Notes: a model not told the origin generated them from the letters alone. DNA of 64,000 nt from Fratercula arctica (GCA_947846985.1 CANTUZ010000004.1:77775159-77839158); one strand, 5' to 3'. Shown: positions 1-12,445, counted from the stretch's first letter. Program-made: numbers and translations.

Positions 1-1403
1 GATAAGCACAATATAAATGGTGGTAAAGAAGACTTGCTTTGGTTGGGGCGGGGGGAGGGTGTTGAGCCCCTTTTATTTGCAGAGAAACAAAATCTTCGGG
101 GAGATATTGAACAGGCAATAAAGTATTTTTTTGAAACTCTCTGGATAAAGAACTATCAGAGTATTTGAAAGTGAGTGTAAGAAACAGAAACCTTAAAATT
201 ATCTCCATCTTTATTTAGCTGTTCCTTCTGCAACTTTGCTTTTACTAGGTGTGATACTCCCCTCTACATTTAAACTGAATTACTCCTATAGTATATATAG
301 GCAAAAAGTGTTTGGAACATATAATAAAACACACACTGAAAAAAGAAGATAAAGTAAATAGTTTGTCTAATGTACATGTGTGCTTTATATATGGTTATAT
401 TACTTATTCTTATATACCTGTTGTCTTGCAGGGGAAGGAAAAGAAAAGCAAAACCATCCTCTACTTGTGACTGCAAATACTGACTTGTGTTATTGGAAAC
501 TAGAGGGGAAAAGAATTTCCAGTCTTCTAGTTTCCTGTCACTGATGTGAGGAAGATAACTTGGTAAATGCGTTACCGTATTCCCAATAAAACCTACCGTT
601 TATAAAAAAATCAAATCCACTGCTGCAGCGGCAGATTAAAGAGACGACCTTAAAAGAAGAAAAAAAGAAATCTACTTCCAAACAGTCTTCCTCTTCGTAA
701 ATACGATAAACTCTTGGCTACTTGCTCACACTTCCTGACAGAAATAGGATAATGCCACTCTTCAAATAAGTTCTTACTTGTTTGTTACACCTTTTGATGG
801 GTCTATCTCCTGCCATCCAATAATGGATAACTTCTCTGGCGAAATCAGTCGTGTCAAGCCTGTAAATGAGAGCGTGATTGTGGGGAGTCTGAGCAACGCC
901 ACCAGGAGAGCCATGGTGTTAACGGGAGCTTTGGGAACTTCACAAAATTGTCTCTCTAAGCCACAGTTGGAATGGACGGGACTGACTTTTATTTTCCTTT
1001 TGATGTCTAAGAAATGTTTTTAGTTTACAGATGTTCTATTGCACTGGGAGTTTCCTATAGGTGAAAAAAAAATTCAATTACCTATTATACATACAGTGCA
1101 GCTGTGTCCCTACATAATTAGTATTTCAACTGACTTGATAATCTTGGAATAGTACCCATTTGTATCTAACAGCACACCAGGAAAAGAAAACAAACCTTTG
1201 CAAAAAACCCCTATTCTAAAACAGCTGAGAAGATGAAAAATAAGGTAAGTATTCAGGATTACAGAATTTCTACATTATGTAGAAAGTATGCTATATACTC
1301 TTTCAAAGATCCCACTGAATCCAACTGGGCTCTGTCTGCAACCAAAATTCTGCAAAGAATTTTCCGCAAAGAGTTTGGGCTGCAGAATCTCCAATTCTGC
1401 AAA

Positions 1404-1428
1404 GAGAATCTCTGCGAGCAGAGTTCTC
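1404..1428. repeat. Imperfect hairpin in a TTCTGCAAAGA-rich patch
   Basis: Arms GAGAA+CTCTG and CAGAG+TTCTC pair perfectly except for one bulged T at 1409, with loop CGAG. It sits in 1345-1430, where the words ATTCTGCAAAGA and CCGCAAAGAG recur several times, so it may be a small degenerate tandem repeat. No function is implied. Confidence 0.6.
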
Positions 1429-3269
1429 CTCTTATCTACGCTTGTTCTTTGCTGCACATAAAGTCAATTTGCTTTAACCCATCAATTTAATTACGCATCA
1501 GTGAACTTGGTACCAAAACCTGGCTTCTAGGTGTTCTGCGAAATGAGTGGAAGGGTAGCATAAACTGGAATTCCTTACATGCTTTTACAGAGAAGAAAGA
1601 AAAAATACCACAGGGACTATTTTTTTAGTCAGTTTACAGCCCGAGGAAAAAGGGATGGACCGAGTTTTTTGCAGGAACCTCTGTCACTTGTGGGGACAAT
1701 GTCCCAGCAATCAGCAAGGGTGACGAACTGCCACTGAGTGAGGAACCTGGGAACCGGAAAGAGCTGCCTTTGCAAATCTCGTTTGCTGTATTTCTGACGG
1801 GTTTATCACCGGGCAGTTGGTAATGTGTAACTCTCTCGGTTATTTATCATCTGCCCATTAACGGAAGACTTTGTCCCTGAAAGACTGGAATCTGCTCAGG
1901 GCTCTCATCTCGGAGCGAGGGCAGAGTCACGGCTGAGCGCCAGGTTGCAAACCTGGGGGAGTGGGAAGTGTATTAGAGTGGTGCTTACACCTTTGAAGGC
2001 AGAGAATGAATGACTGGATCGAAGAAGAAGCGTTGGGCTTTTGGTCATTTAAGGATAACAGAAAAATCGGACAGGAAAATGCAGAATTAGCCCAAGTTAA
2101 ACGAATGGAAGAGTAAGGTTTGTGAATCTCTGGCAGTAGAACAGAGTGGGGCAAAGAATGAGAGGGGAAAAAGGCACAAGCTTTGGCTCCTGTGAAAGAA
2201 GGGTGAAGAACAGAGCATTGAGTGAGGCACTGACAAAGCGTAGGGGTGTAAAGGGAAGAGTCAAAAGGACATTGTGTGAGACAGAAGACCCTGACAAAAG
2301 GGGCTGAGCTTTTACTTTGCTTTTGCCGAGACCATTATTATAACGTGGGGAAAAGAAAAAGAAACTGAAGAGAGAGGAAAAGGTACAGCCAGGTCTAAGT
2401 AATGTTAGACGGCAACAGTACACGAAATTATTGGGACAAGTGATGCCTTTAAAGGATAAAAGAGAGCCTTTGATATAGGTGAAGGAGTGGTAGAGGAGGG
2501 AAGTATTAGGGCCACAAGGATATGGTGGTTTGATCTCCTCTTTGAAATAAGTGGGAGAGAGGGAAGTGAGAGGAATTAAAAGTAGTAAACTGTCATCAAG
2601 AATTGCTAACGTGATATTTTACCGTAAGGAAAATTTCACTAACGCATCCTACAGCTGAACAAAACACACAAAATTTTAAAGAGTCATATCCACTATCCTT
2701 TCTTACGAGAGGGTAATATGTTAGCATGCGCAGCATTTCACAAGGAATTCTATAGAAATATTTCCAAATTCTCTTATTTCTATTACAATTGTAGACTGAC
2801 ATATAAAATAATAGAAAAAAAAAAAACAAACCCACACATGGAAAAGCGGTTACAATTTTGTTCATGCTGTAACTTTGAAAGTGGTATTTCTTATTGTGAA
2901 TATTTCAGAACGTCCTTATGGAGGATGCTACTTGGCATATTACTCATCTTTTTGATTCCTTACTGTGCTAGAGACGATGCAAAGAGGAAGCTAACATTAT
3001 GATGGTGTTGGAAAGAAATTCATTGTTTTGCATTCGTTTTACGGAAAATCATTTACAAGGCTTCCTAGACTCCAAAATACAAAGTTGCAGTGAAATCAAC
3101 CTAAAGTTGTGGATAATCATTTGCATCAGGTATCTGATTTAAACCATGGAATAGGGAAATAGATAAACACGAAGAAAAAAATGTGGACTGCCTGCAAGTC
3201 ATTAAAATACCTACATGTAGACAGAGTAACGACAGCAACATGTTTACAGAGCTCAGTTTGATCTGCCTC

Positions 3270-3665
3270 ACCCCAGTCCTGACGGACAAAAGCTGGTTCT
3301 GATTTGCAGCCCCTGAACTGCTGCTGAAATCTCCGCACCGACACGTTTATGTGGTTTCCTGACTACAGTTGGCTCGCATCCCGTCGGTTTAAGGCTGGGC
3401 AGAGTAAGCTTGCATCTGTCGGATTATATCCATGTAGGAGGTTTCCCCGTCTGTATTGCAGTAGCTCGTTATTCCTGCATGCCTTTAACATTAGGCTGTG
3501 TCACGTTACATTATGCCTACGACACGAAATAATATGGAACCTCACGCATTGCTATCGGTAGGCAGCAGAAAAACTACAGACTAAACATTAACCATTCAAG
3601 CCCAGTTTATTGCAGCAGGCGGTAAGAGAATGCGCGGTAAGGTATTCCAAGAATATTCCGCACAT
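3270..3665. promoter_or_regulatory. CpG-retaining block, possible regulatory DNA
   Basis: By eye I count about 19 CpG dinucleotides in roughly 390 bp, near the number expected without CpG depletion, although GC content is only moderate. The surrounding DNA is clearly CpG-poor. This pattern can mark an unmethylated promoter or enhancer, but also a recently inserted sequence. I found no convincing TATA box, initiator or exon attached to it, so the regulatory reading is an inference. Confidence 0.2.
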
Positions 3666-4985
3666 TGACTAGTCAAAGTGCTTTTGGGTACTTCTTCCAT
3701 ATATTTCTAGTTTTCAAATTTCATTTGTGTTGGCTCAAGGGAACAATCTCTCTATCACTGAAAAACACATTCAGCATAAATCAGTTCCTGAGAAGAATGT
3801 CAAATCTGAAACAAACAAAAAAAAAAAAACCAAAGAAACAAAAAGGCCCCTGCAGTGCAACAGAGCAGGAGCGTCTTGGCGAATGAAGCAAGAATTGAAA
3901 ATAATAAACTTAGTGGAACAATATGAATGCTAATATGGTTTACCTTGTATTTTTTGACATAGTGGCTGCATATGGATTGTCACAGTAGACTGTACACATT
4001 AAAACACACCATGTAGAACATATGCTAATTTAAAACCTGTGAAACTCAGTTTATGGGGCTGGCACGTATAACATATGAACCTGAGCTGGGTTAATTAATC
4101 TGCTGTGCATGTTCCTAACTTAACAAAAGGCAGCATCTATGAAAAATATGTAATTGAATACAGTAAGTATCATAGAGCACTTTGGACTACTTTTCATGTT
4201 GTGTTGACGTACGTTCACCTACTAAAAGCCGGGAATTCATTTTTATTTTTATTTGAAACCTCCCTGCTCTCAGATCTTCATGGGAAGGGCGAGCCTAAAG
4301 CAATCACCATAGGAAGGAGACACTGGAGGAAACTCCTGCAGCACATTGGAGCAGGCAATGGGGCTGCACTTTAATTCCATATTTTGTCGCAACAAAATTT
4401 TTTTCCCCTCTGTTATGTTGATGCCCTCAACATTTTAAAACCACCACAATTTCCCTGGCATTTTTAAATCTTGTATTCAATAATTAATAATATTTTGTGC
4501 TTAGATTCAATTGTAAGGACTTTATACTTGGTGAGTGAACTATGGTAATCATTACAGTTTGAAAAGCATACTGGTTTTGACTCCTTACAGTAAATCTGAA
4601 TAAACCCAACTTCTCCACTATTTTCCAAACAGTAAATACTTCTTATTTAGCAGTATAAATATTAACATATCTCATGGCCAGAATTGCTGGGAGCAAGTTA
4701 TAATAACAACAACAACAAAAAAGTTAGTGGCAACTATATTAATTAATTCCCGGTCAAATTGTAAAGGGATAATTACTTGATGAGTTCATATCTAGAGTTT
4801 AGAACATCTTTCAGGTGTATGAACTCCAAGTGAACAGATACCCATCCACGAAGGGTTTTCCTAACGTTGCAGCACCACAACCTAGGGAGTCGGAATACAC
4901 CGGCTTACCGTGGCAAGGGAAACAGCATGACTGAGGAAGTCCTTGAAAACAGATGTTCTTCCAACTAAAGTTTTCATGCTGATGG

Positions 4986-5024
4986 TTTGTTGTTTTTGTT
5001 TTGTTTTGTTTTGGTTTTTTTTAA
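4986..5024 (+). repeat. TTTTG-type simple repeat
   Basis: A T/G-only tract built from TTTTG units, ending in a T run. It is a low-complexity microsatellite or possibly the remnant of a retroposon tail read on the opposite strand. Confidence 0.8.
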
Positions 5025-6319
5025 ATTCAGGAATTGTCCAAGGACATTGCGGCTTGTAATAGCTCCCTTTCTGAGTTACAGGAAGCAGCTCCTTCCTGAT
5101 GAGGCCTTCAGTTCTTGTATTAACGGTATTAAACCCAACAAGTCATGAACTCAAAATAAAAGCATGACAATAGTGAAAATTGTCATGAAACACTTATCGC
5201 TTTACCTGGGTTGCCAGAGCAGAAAAACAGAGGTAATTAACGTATGGGTTATTACATGCAAAGCTTGAAGAATAGGCTTAGCAGATACTAGCTCGCAGAT
5301 GAAGAAGTTTTGTCAGACTTAAGTACTTTGGCCCTTTTTGCTCTGTTCATCCCTGAAGCCACATCTACCCCTGCAGCTCATGTTCTGCCCTGCTTGGGCC
5401 TTGGCATTTTGCTGACCAATCTCCAACCGGCCAGACTGCTCTTCAACCAGCCGCACCATGTACTCAACTAGATGTGTTCCCTCCAGCAATGCTGTTTAAA
5501 CCTCGTTCAAATTATAAGCAAAACAAACAAAAATTAAACATAGCCTTCCTAGTTCAAAGCCTGACTTTTTGCTAGCTAACTGTAGGATCCACATCCAGAG
5601 CACAGGTAGAGGATGCTTCTTTCCTCTGCAACTAGAGTTCAGAAAGTTGAACTAGAGGATGGTCTGTGTTGGATCGTGAAGGATAAAAGCAGCGGGAGCC
5701 TTGAATTCTGTGAGAGCAGAAGAAAGAGGGCCAGGGCAGTGCGCTGGTGTCAGGAGAATGCTCTCCTGCAACGCTTGGGAGTTTGTACATCAAAGTAGCA
5801 TCTGCTGGGTGACGGCTGGGGAACATACCGAACCTCCTCCTGGTGTGGTAGGAGCTCTTCTTTACGTACATTAACAGCACTGGAAATTCGTTAAGGTTAT
5901 AGTGGGAATTTTCAGTTGGGACATACGCTTACCCACTCACTCAAAGGGAGTTTTGCTGTTACTTATTTTCAGACCTTTAATACGGCACGAGTTAGCAGTA
6001 TTTAGCTGGGGTGAGAAAGACCTATGCCTGGAGGTAACTTTGGCCTAAACAGAATGAAACAGCGTGTTTAGATGAAAATGTTTCAGGGTGAATGTGGGTG
6101 CTTACTCTCAAACACGCAACTTGGAAAAAAGAAAGGTGAGGACAGACACACCTATGAGTAGTATTGTAAATTAAGGATAATTGCCTGCCTTCATGGAAGT
6201 TTTTATAGCAACAGCCAACGAGTAGAGAAAGAAGTGCCTACAGAAGAGCTTGATGGGGAAACCTCTCAAGCCTGTTCTGGGGAATTGGCACACTTGGGTA
6301 TGTTTAATTGTCATGGTTT

Positions 6320-6690
6320 GGGCAAACCAGGACAGCAATGCTCCTCTGTAGTGCTCGTGCACAGATGCGTGCGGCATGGGGAACAAACGGGAGTTGGGAC
6401 TCGGTGTGCAGCTACAGAGCTGTGACCTCCCTGGCACCAAGGAGAGATGGTGGGATGGCTCACATGGCTGCAGTGCCGCGGTGGAGGGATACAGGCTCTT
6501 TTGGAAGGGCAGGATGGGAAGGCGAGGAGGGGGAGTTGCCCTCTATGTGACAAGGAGGAAGTAGAGAAGGTCTTCTTCAGACAACTGGGAGAAGCCCCTC
6601 TCATGTTCACAGGCTCTGGTCCTCATGGGGGACTTCAACCACCTGGTGCGGGCAACTGGTAGAAGGACAAATAGAGTGATCTTGAGAAAA
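6320..6690 (+). mobile_element. CR1 LINE fragment, endonuclease region, no 3' end
   Basis: This is part of CR1 ORF2 that would encode the N-terminal apurinic/apyrimidinic-type endonuclease, which nicks target DNA to prime reverse transcription. Translated words in order are MGNKRELG, a WWDGSH-type word, GYRLF, GRMGRRGGGVALYV and, after a gap, VFFRQLGEA and LMGDFNH. GRRGGGVAL and GDFN recur in the CR1 copy at 48.2 kb. The frame changes several times, and about 30 residues appear deleted between the GRRGGGVALYV and VFFRQLGEA blocks, so it cannot make protein. CR1 copies are normally 3'-anchored, so a 5'-region fragment with no 3' end implies a later deletion or rearrangement. Both boundaries are approximate. 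Confidence 0.8.
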
Positions 6691-7009
6691 ATTCAGAAAA
6701 AACTTTTGGGTTGAAGAACCGCTGAAAAAGGAGTTCGAAAGAAGAAGTATCTTCCTCAAGTTTAATCCACTATATTCTGGATCACTTTGCTTGTAAGTAA
6801 AACATTGCGTCAGAAATACCTGACCAGAAATACCACCATCACCTTCACCGGGTAACTTGCACATCTCCGGCTAGCAAGTCTGTCTAAAATGTTTTACCAA
6901 CCCTTTTGCCCCACCTTGTATTTATCAAACGAAAAATTTAATTACTGAATGCTTGTAACTAAGAAACAAATGATGAAAGGTCCATGTTTTCTTATGATTA
7001 AACTCAGAA

Positions 7010-7500
7010 TTTGCAACTTAAGTAAGCGTTCCCTCAAATTAATTGCTAACATCTGTACTTCTGAAAACATAAATGCGTTTCTTTATGAGCAATTTTAAAA
7101 GGATTTAAATTTTCTTGCAAAATATTAATTTTGGCATCATAATAATGAACAAATGAAAAATGCGTAAATGTAAGATATTAATGAATTATTAATTTACAAA
7201 TACCCTTTATATTTCTATTCAATTTAATTGACTAATAATCAGAATCAAGAAGTATTTTTGAACGTATTTGATGACAAAACTAAATAATTAAAAAATTAGA
7301 TGGCACCTTGTTAAAACAGCAGCTTTAGGAACGAAACACTTTCACACCAAGAGCAACTTTAAACGGTCACTTGCAATCAGTGTTATTGGATAGGCAGAAT
7401 TGGAGGTGGCCTGCTTGTTATCAATATTACAATTAGTTAATTGTCACATTTGCTTTTTTGTCATTACAGTCTATTTTCAGACTAAGGCGAGAAGCATATT
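7010..7500. promoter_or_regulatory. Homeodomain-site-rich AT block, candidate conserved non-coding element
   Basis: The block contains many ATTA/TAAT cores and a perfect palindrome CAATTAGTTAATTG at 7430-7443, an arrangement that can bind a homeodomain dimer. It flanks mixed-complexity sequence (about 7310-7410) that does not look like decayed repeat. Such texture is common in vertebrate developmental enhancers but also arises in any AT-rich DNA. The call is an inference from composition. Confidence 0.2.
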
Positions 7501-7902
7501 GCACCCAAGCTTCTAATCTTTGTCATTCTCTGTAACCCTGTTTACTTGAGACAACCATATCCTCAAAATCTCAGGAAAAAAACCAAAAGATTGTTAGATC
7601 TTAAAAATTCCAATTATGTCCTACCTTTTAAAAGTGAATTGAAGGGAGTTTCGACGTTTATGTTTGTGACGGTTTTGAACAGCTCATTTTGTACATTTTG
7701 TTGAGGCAAAGAAAAGTTCTTCAGGAGATTCAAAGGATTTGTGACAAAGCACAAAATGTTTTTTTGTTGTCAGAAGTGGTGTTGTCTTATTCATTGGGAA
7801 TGTTTTTAAGAACACAAAACTGAGGGGAGAAATGTGGTCGTGTTATACCTACAAACTTTGGGTCAGTCTTTAGGTAGGTCTAGATATCCACCCAGAAAGA
7901 TT

Positions 7903-7931
7903 AAAATAAATAAATAAATAAATAAATAAAT
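7903..7931 (+). repeat. (AAAT)n microsatellite
   Basis: About seven near-perfect AAAT units, uninterrupted, so likely polymorphic in length. Confidence 0.9.
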
Positions 7932-8320
7932 CCATAATTTGGTGCATAAATTAGAAATGTTCCTGACTTTCTGTGTTGTAAATCTGTTTTGACTTGGCTG
8001 AGTTACTACAGTTTTATAAACATTGTTCATTCGTACACAGGATTTCTTTCATAGCAAGTGGCTTTTGCAAATTGTGACTTGAAGTTTTATTGGCACGGTG
8101 CACACGCGCTGAGCTGAAGCTGAATGGAACTCTAGACCATCTGATTGAAAAAATGAGAAGTAGGAGCAGCCTCTAGACTTTCAAATTCGTCTTTTAACTT
8201 TGCTTTTATCGGGAATTACTTCAGCTAGATTTGCGGTCCCACTTGCAGATATAATGACCTGAAATATAGTAAAGGAGGCTTCCCCACATTCTTAAGCGTC
8301 AGCTGCAATTTAATTTTTTG

Positions 8321-8324
8321 GTTG

Positions 8325-8355
<31 letters not shown>
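8321..8355 (+). repeat. (TTTTG)n microsatellite
   Basis: A run of TTTTG units with few interruptions. The same unit occurs near 5.0 kb. Confidence 0.9.
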
Positions 8356-9429
8356 CTGCTGCCTAAACAGAAAAGAAAAGCCCAGCTTTGGCTTTCCCTC
8401 CTCAGAAGGTAATATAATTTGCCAGCTCTGGAATGGGGAAAAAATGTCACTGAAGGATCTCCTGGAGATCCTCCACGGCAGACTGGTGTACCTGATCAGA
8501 GCTGGGGAAGGAGGCTGGAGAGACACCGTCCTAAACCACAGCAGAGTCACGGGGTGGAAAGAGCTGAGAATGTGGAAGTAAAGAAATATTTACTCTGTGT
8601 GTAATTGCACAGCTCTCACAACATCTCAAAAAAGATCCTTTGAGAGGACTGTTATTTCTGTACTCGTACATGTGTTACTCCATTCCAATACGCAGCAACC
8701 CATATCCTGGCAAAGAACACTATTTCACAAATGACTTCTTAGCTGTTAAAAGAAAATTTTAGAACAAATAATGCTGTTTCATCCCAGCAGCCAACAAATT
8801 GGTAACACAGGTCAATTTAATTTTACTGCAGCTAATAGTGTCATTTAGCCATTTCTTTGCTATGAAACAGTATGGGGCTTTAAACCCTGCATGCCGGCCC
8901 GGACCTTATTTTCTATGAATGAAGCACACATTTTGAAATGTTTTTGTAGAAGTGCTCTCTTCTGCTCTTTACTGTGGTGCCCAAGTCTACTAATTTGTGA
9001 AAGTATGAAGCTCTCGATGCAATCGCAAAGTGCTCTGTTGGCAGTAGTAGGCTTCTTTTCAGCGCTTATCTTGATCTCCAGCGGCTGTCAAGAGCATGAA
9101 CTCCTGTGTCAATAAACTCGGTTCGACCATCCTACATTAGAAGTAATTGTATTTTTTTGGGGCAACACGGTCTTAAGGTTAGATTACAAATTAGCGTAAA
9201 TGATGATTTTAAGAGGTAAAAGCCAGCTAGGTGTTTGGCCCACCAAAGACTGATAGTTCAAAAATGTTATGATATTTCATTAATTAATAATTGATCTACT
9301 GGTAAAAGTTAAACTTCTAATACAACACTTTTAATACTGCAGAGGAGAGTGCCTTTAAAACAAAAGCTCAATTTACTTAAGGTGATAGAACAAAAATTTC
9401 TGCCATAATCTGGCAGCCTCAGGAAAAGA

Positions 9430-9720
9430 AATTCAGGATGAATGAACCAAGCACAGGGCAGCTACGAGCCACCAGTGCGATGTAGTCAGGAGCAAATTTT
9501 GACTGAAACTTAGAAGAAGGTTGTAACTATGAGAGTCACCAGACTTTGAAACAACCTTTCAACAAGAAGAGTGGCAGCAAGTAATCTAATGATTTTCAGA
9601 TACCGCTTGGATGACTACATGAAATGACAATAAGATGCCATTGCCTGCAGTTGCCTGGAACTGGTAGCTCAGGAGAAATCTTCCTGTTCTATAGATTGAC
9701 AGCGCTTGCTTAGTCTGGCA
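9430..9720 (+). mobile_element. Ancient CR1-type 3' region, probable
   Basis: The sequence follows the order expected near the end of CR1 ORF2 and into the 3' UTR. A word translating roughly as LKLRRRL is followed by an 'N-W-N-L-P-x-E' equivalent (TTTGAAACAACCTTTCAAC), then a segment resembling the usual serine/proline-rich end, then TTGGATGACT. It is so diverged that no frame stays open and the 3' terminal octamers are not clear. It ends shortly before a second ancient CR1 begins. It could belong to a different LINE of the CR1/L2 group. Confidence 0.5.
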
Positions 9721-9779
9721 AATTGCTTATTAGCAATTTACATTTATGTAAAAGAAACCCGAGGAAAATGTTGGTTTGC

Positions 9780-11050
9780 TACTCAATAAAGAGGGTAACC
9801 TATAGACTCATAACATAGCAAAACCGATTTAATACCTCTTTTACATTAGCCTTCACAAAAAGATCAACTGCAAGCAGACACAATTAATACCAGCAAAAAG
9901 GGATAAGATCTCACTCTGTAATAGGAAGAGGAAAGGTTACACAGTGCTTAAATAACAAAGATATTCTCAGATCATCTGTGCTGATAAACTTCATTCATCT
10001 TAGGGGACTTAGCTGATTAAAACAGACTCAGAAGGCTTAGTGGTCTTTGAAAAATTATGGAGGACAGATGAGATGCTGGAGGACTGAAAAAGAGCAAATG
10101 GATTGCTATTTTTAAAAGGGAAAAAAAGAATAGTCTGGTCTACTTAGTTTCAGTCTCTCTATCCTAAGTCCAACAGTGTTCAATAACGGAAAAGAAGGTG
10201 CACTTATTGAATTTGCAGACACCGCAAAGCTGGAGAGACTGTAAATATCTTGGGGAGCGGGATTAAAATTCAGTTATGTGTCTTACAGATTGAAGAGTGG
10301 TCTGGAAAAGAAAGGATGACTTTGCAATAGGGACAGGTGAAAAGTATTACGGAGAGGCAGGTCTACCCAACCGCACAAGGATGGAAGGGGATCAATTAAC
10401 TAGGTAGTAACTATTCAGAACAGGATCTCAGGGCTAAAGTGGAAAGTGATGAGTTAGCAATGAATATGCCAACAACCTTACACTGTGAAAAAGGCAAATG
10501 ACAGAATGGGGAGATATGAACAACAGTACAACTGACAAAATCACGGGCATTTTCCTTATGTTCTTTGCAGAATCAGTGACGGCTCCAGCAAGATCGTGTC
10601 TTCAGTTTTGCATGTCGTACACTGAGAAAAGGGATTTGTTGAGAAATATTTCCGAATACAAAGGCTGATCTAGAAAATATGATCTACGAGAAAAGATCAA
10701 AAACATTGGGAGTGTTTAGTCAAAAAAAAAAAAAGGGTGGAGGGGAGGGGCTGAAGAGGGCTTTTATAACTAGAAAAGGCTGTTGTAAACAGGAGAAAAG
10801 AAACCCTGTTCTTCATATCATATGATGAATACAACCAGAGATAATGCAGTTAAATTGCAGTAAGAAAGGCTTTCTTCAGGCATCAGGAAAAAATAAATTC
10901 TGTTGGAACGGATTAGGAAGAGACTGCCCAGGAAGATGATGGAGTTTGCAGTATTGGAGGTCAACCATGAAGGTACCTATCAAGAATGACAATGATATGG
11001 CTGATTCTGGTTTGGACAACAGGGATGGACTAGATTATTTCCTTTTAACT
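9780..11050 (+). mobile_element. Ancient CR1/L3-like LINE, linker to 3' end
   Basis: A decayed CR1-group ORF2 on the + strand. The order of landmarks is right: the linker (about 9780-10040); the segment before RT with an ED-x-KRAN equivalent near 10080; the RT catalytic-box equivalent EFADTAKL near 10215, where the usual FADD has lost or changed an Asp; the C-terminal YEKRSKTLGVFS near 10683; then the 'TGGAAC...CTGCCCAGGAAG' region and GGATGGACTAGAT near 11025. Many stops and frame changes show it is dead. Parts of RT seem missing, because the element is shorter than expected between these landmarks. It differs strongly from the young copies, fitting an old insertion. Confidence 0.75.
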
Positions 11051-12249
11051 TTGCCTTTCTCTGATTAATAACAAAAGATGCTGAATACGGTTTGAGTAAT
11101 TTACAGAGAAACACTGGGCATCTTTGAGAATGAGAAAATTGGAAAAGCACTTTTCTTATTTTTAAGTTTTCCATTCACAGAGTCCAATGAAATCTAAATA
11201 GCTTTGTTCTTCCAATGGGCCTACAAAGAAAATATTTCACAATACATTTCCAAGTAATTATACTAGATATATGAAAAGTTCCAATACTCCTGTGGTAGCT
11301 GAAGAAAAGATGATTTTAGAAGACAGTATCATTGTGTCTAATTCAGTGTGGACAGACAGCAGCGCGGACGTTAGTGTTAGTAAGTTGAAGCGCGAGTTCC
11401 CAGCGCATTGGGCTCACCGAAGTACTCCCATGTGTGGACACTCCTAAGTGCAAGGGACCATTTTCTACTTGGAGGCTAGACGGACAGATGGACGGACAGA
11501 CAGAGCACGTACAGGTGAATCTCATTTCATCAGGCAGCCACGCTAAAAACAACTGGAAGGAAAGTACAGTGCCCGCATTCCCAGTTGCCAGAGCTCAAGG
11601 GCAATACGCGGTGATCAGGAACCACTTCTCTCAAATCAAACCAGAGAGAAAACAGTTATTTTTTCTGGTGTTAAAAGATTTAATGAACCGCTGATTAGTG
11701 TCACTCCTTGTTAAATCAATAAGGAAAATACAGAATCACTTTACCGCTGCTCGCTTGTATTAGTAAATTGTGCACTCAGGCATTCATGGACCGGTGATGG
11801 AACGCTAAAGGGATCATCTGAGACTTTTCCATAAGCACAAATTTTAACGCGTCTATAGTTAGCAATGTTCAGTTAGCTTTTAAGTGTCTTTCTTATTTCC
11901 CATAAAGGAAAAGAGCCTCACAACTAATGCTTTTTGCTTCCTAACAAACAAACCCCAATCTCGTATTCACTGGGTTCAACAGAAGCCGTGTTTAAGAGGA
12001 GTTTTAGATATTAGAGGACCAGATATTAGCAAAGCCATTCACCTCATTTAAATTCAACATGGATATTAATGCATTTCCAATAAATGAGTTACACCACGTA
12101 GCTTCAGTTAACAGAGCGCAAGTTGTTTTTGTTTTTTTGTTTGATGGCATATTAGGGTTGCAGCCACAAATGCCTGTTAGGGGTTTTCAAATATCATGAA
12201 GGAAAATGATCATAGCAGGAAAGCGGTAAAACCATAAATTGCTAGGAGT

Positions 12250-12445
12250 TAGCAGAGAGCGTTGCTGCGGCAGGTTGGGCGTTGTGCCCAACGAGACTCT
12301 GCGTGGTGTGGAAATCTACTGCCTCTGATCCGTGCTGGGATACGGGAGGGATTTAAGCGATGCTTTTGAATGCAGCAAGGCTTGTGCAGGGAGAGCGGAT
12401 GGGTTGCACGGACCAGCCGAGGGCATCAACGCAGAGTATATAATG
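12250..12445. promoter_or_regulatory. Small CpG cluster with hairpin and TATA-like word
   Basis: About a dozen CpGs occur in some 190 bp, far above the neighbourhood. A perfect 7-bp hairpin lies inside it (GTTGGGC 12274-12280, loop GTTGT, GCCCAAC 12286-12292). TATATAA follows at about 12437. It might be a small promoter or the GC-rich core of an unrecognised insertion. No transcript structure is evident. Confidence 0.15.

Larger units (their letters stand above)
1..6319. other. Unassigned non-coding stretch
   Basis: I see no supported gene or interspersed repeat here. Open frames on both strands are short (108 codons at most), lack recognisable domains and look like chance. The + strand is noticeably purine-rich from about 1970 to 2580, which explains the longer minus-strand frames there. 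Local items listed separately are a hairpin near 1.4 kb, a CpG-retaining block at 3.27-3.67 kb and a TTTTG tract near 5.0 kb. Confidence 0.6.
6691..9429. other. Unassigned AT-rich non-coding stretch
   Basis: No gene or interspersed repeat is recognisable. From about 6900 to 7500 the DNA is very AT-rich with many TAAT/ATTA words. Two simple repeats lie at 7903-7931 and 8321-8355. Open frames of up to 87 codons near 8.3-8.6 kb overlap the TTTTG tract and show no domain. Confidence 0.6.

Noticed and set aside
9110..9135. GGTTCGACC, a tRNA B-box-like word
   Set aside because: No matching T-stem, anticodon arm or A box at the right distance, so not a tRNA or tRNA-derived SINE.
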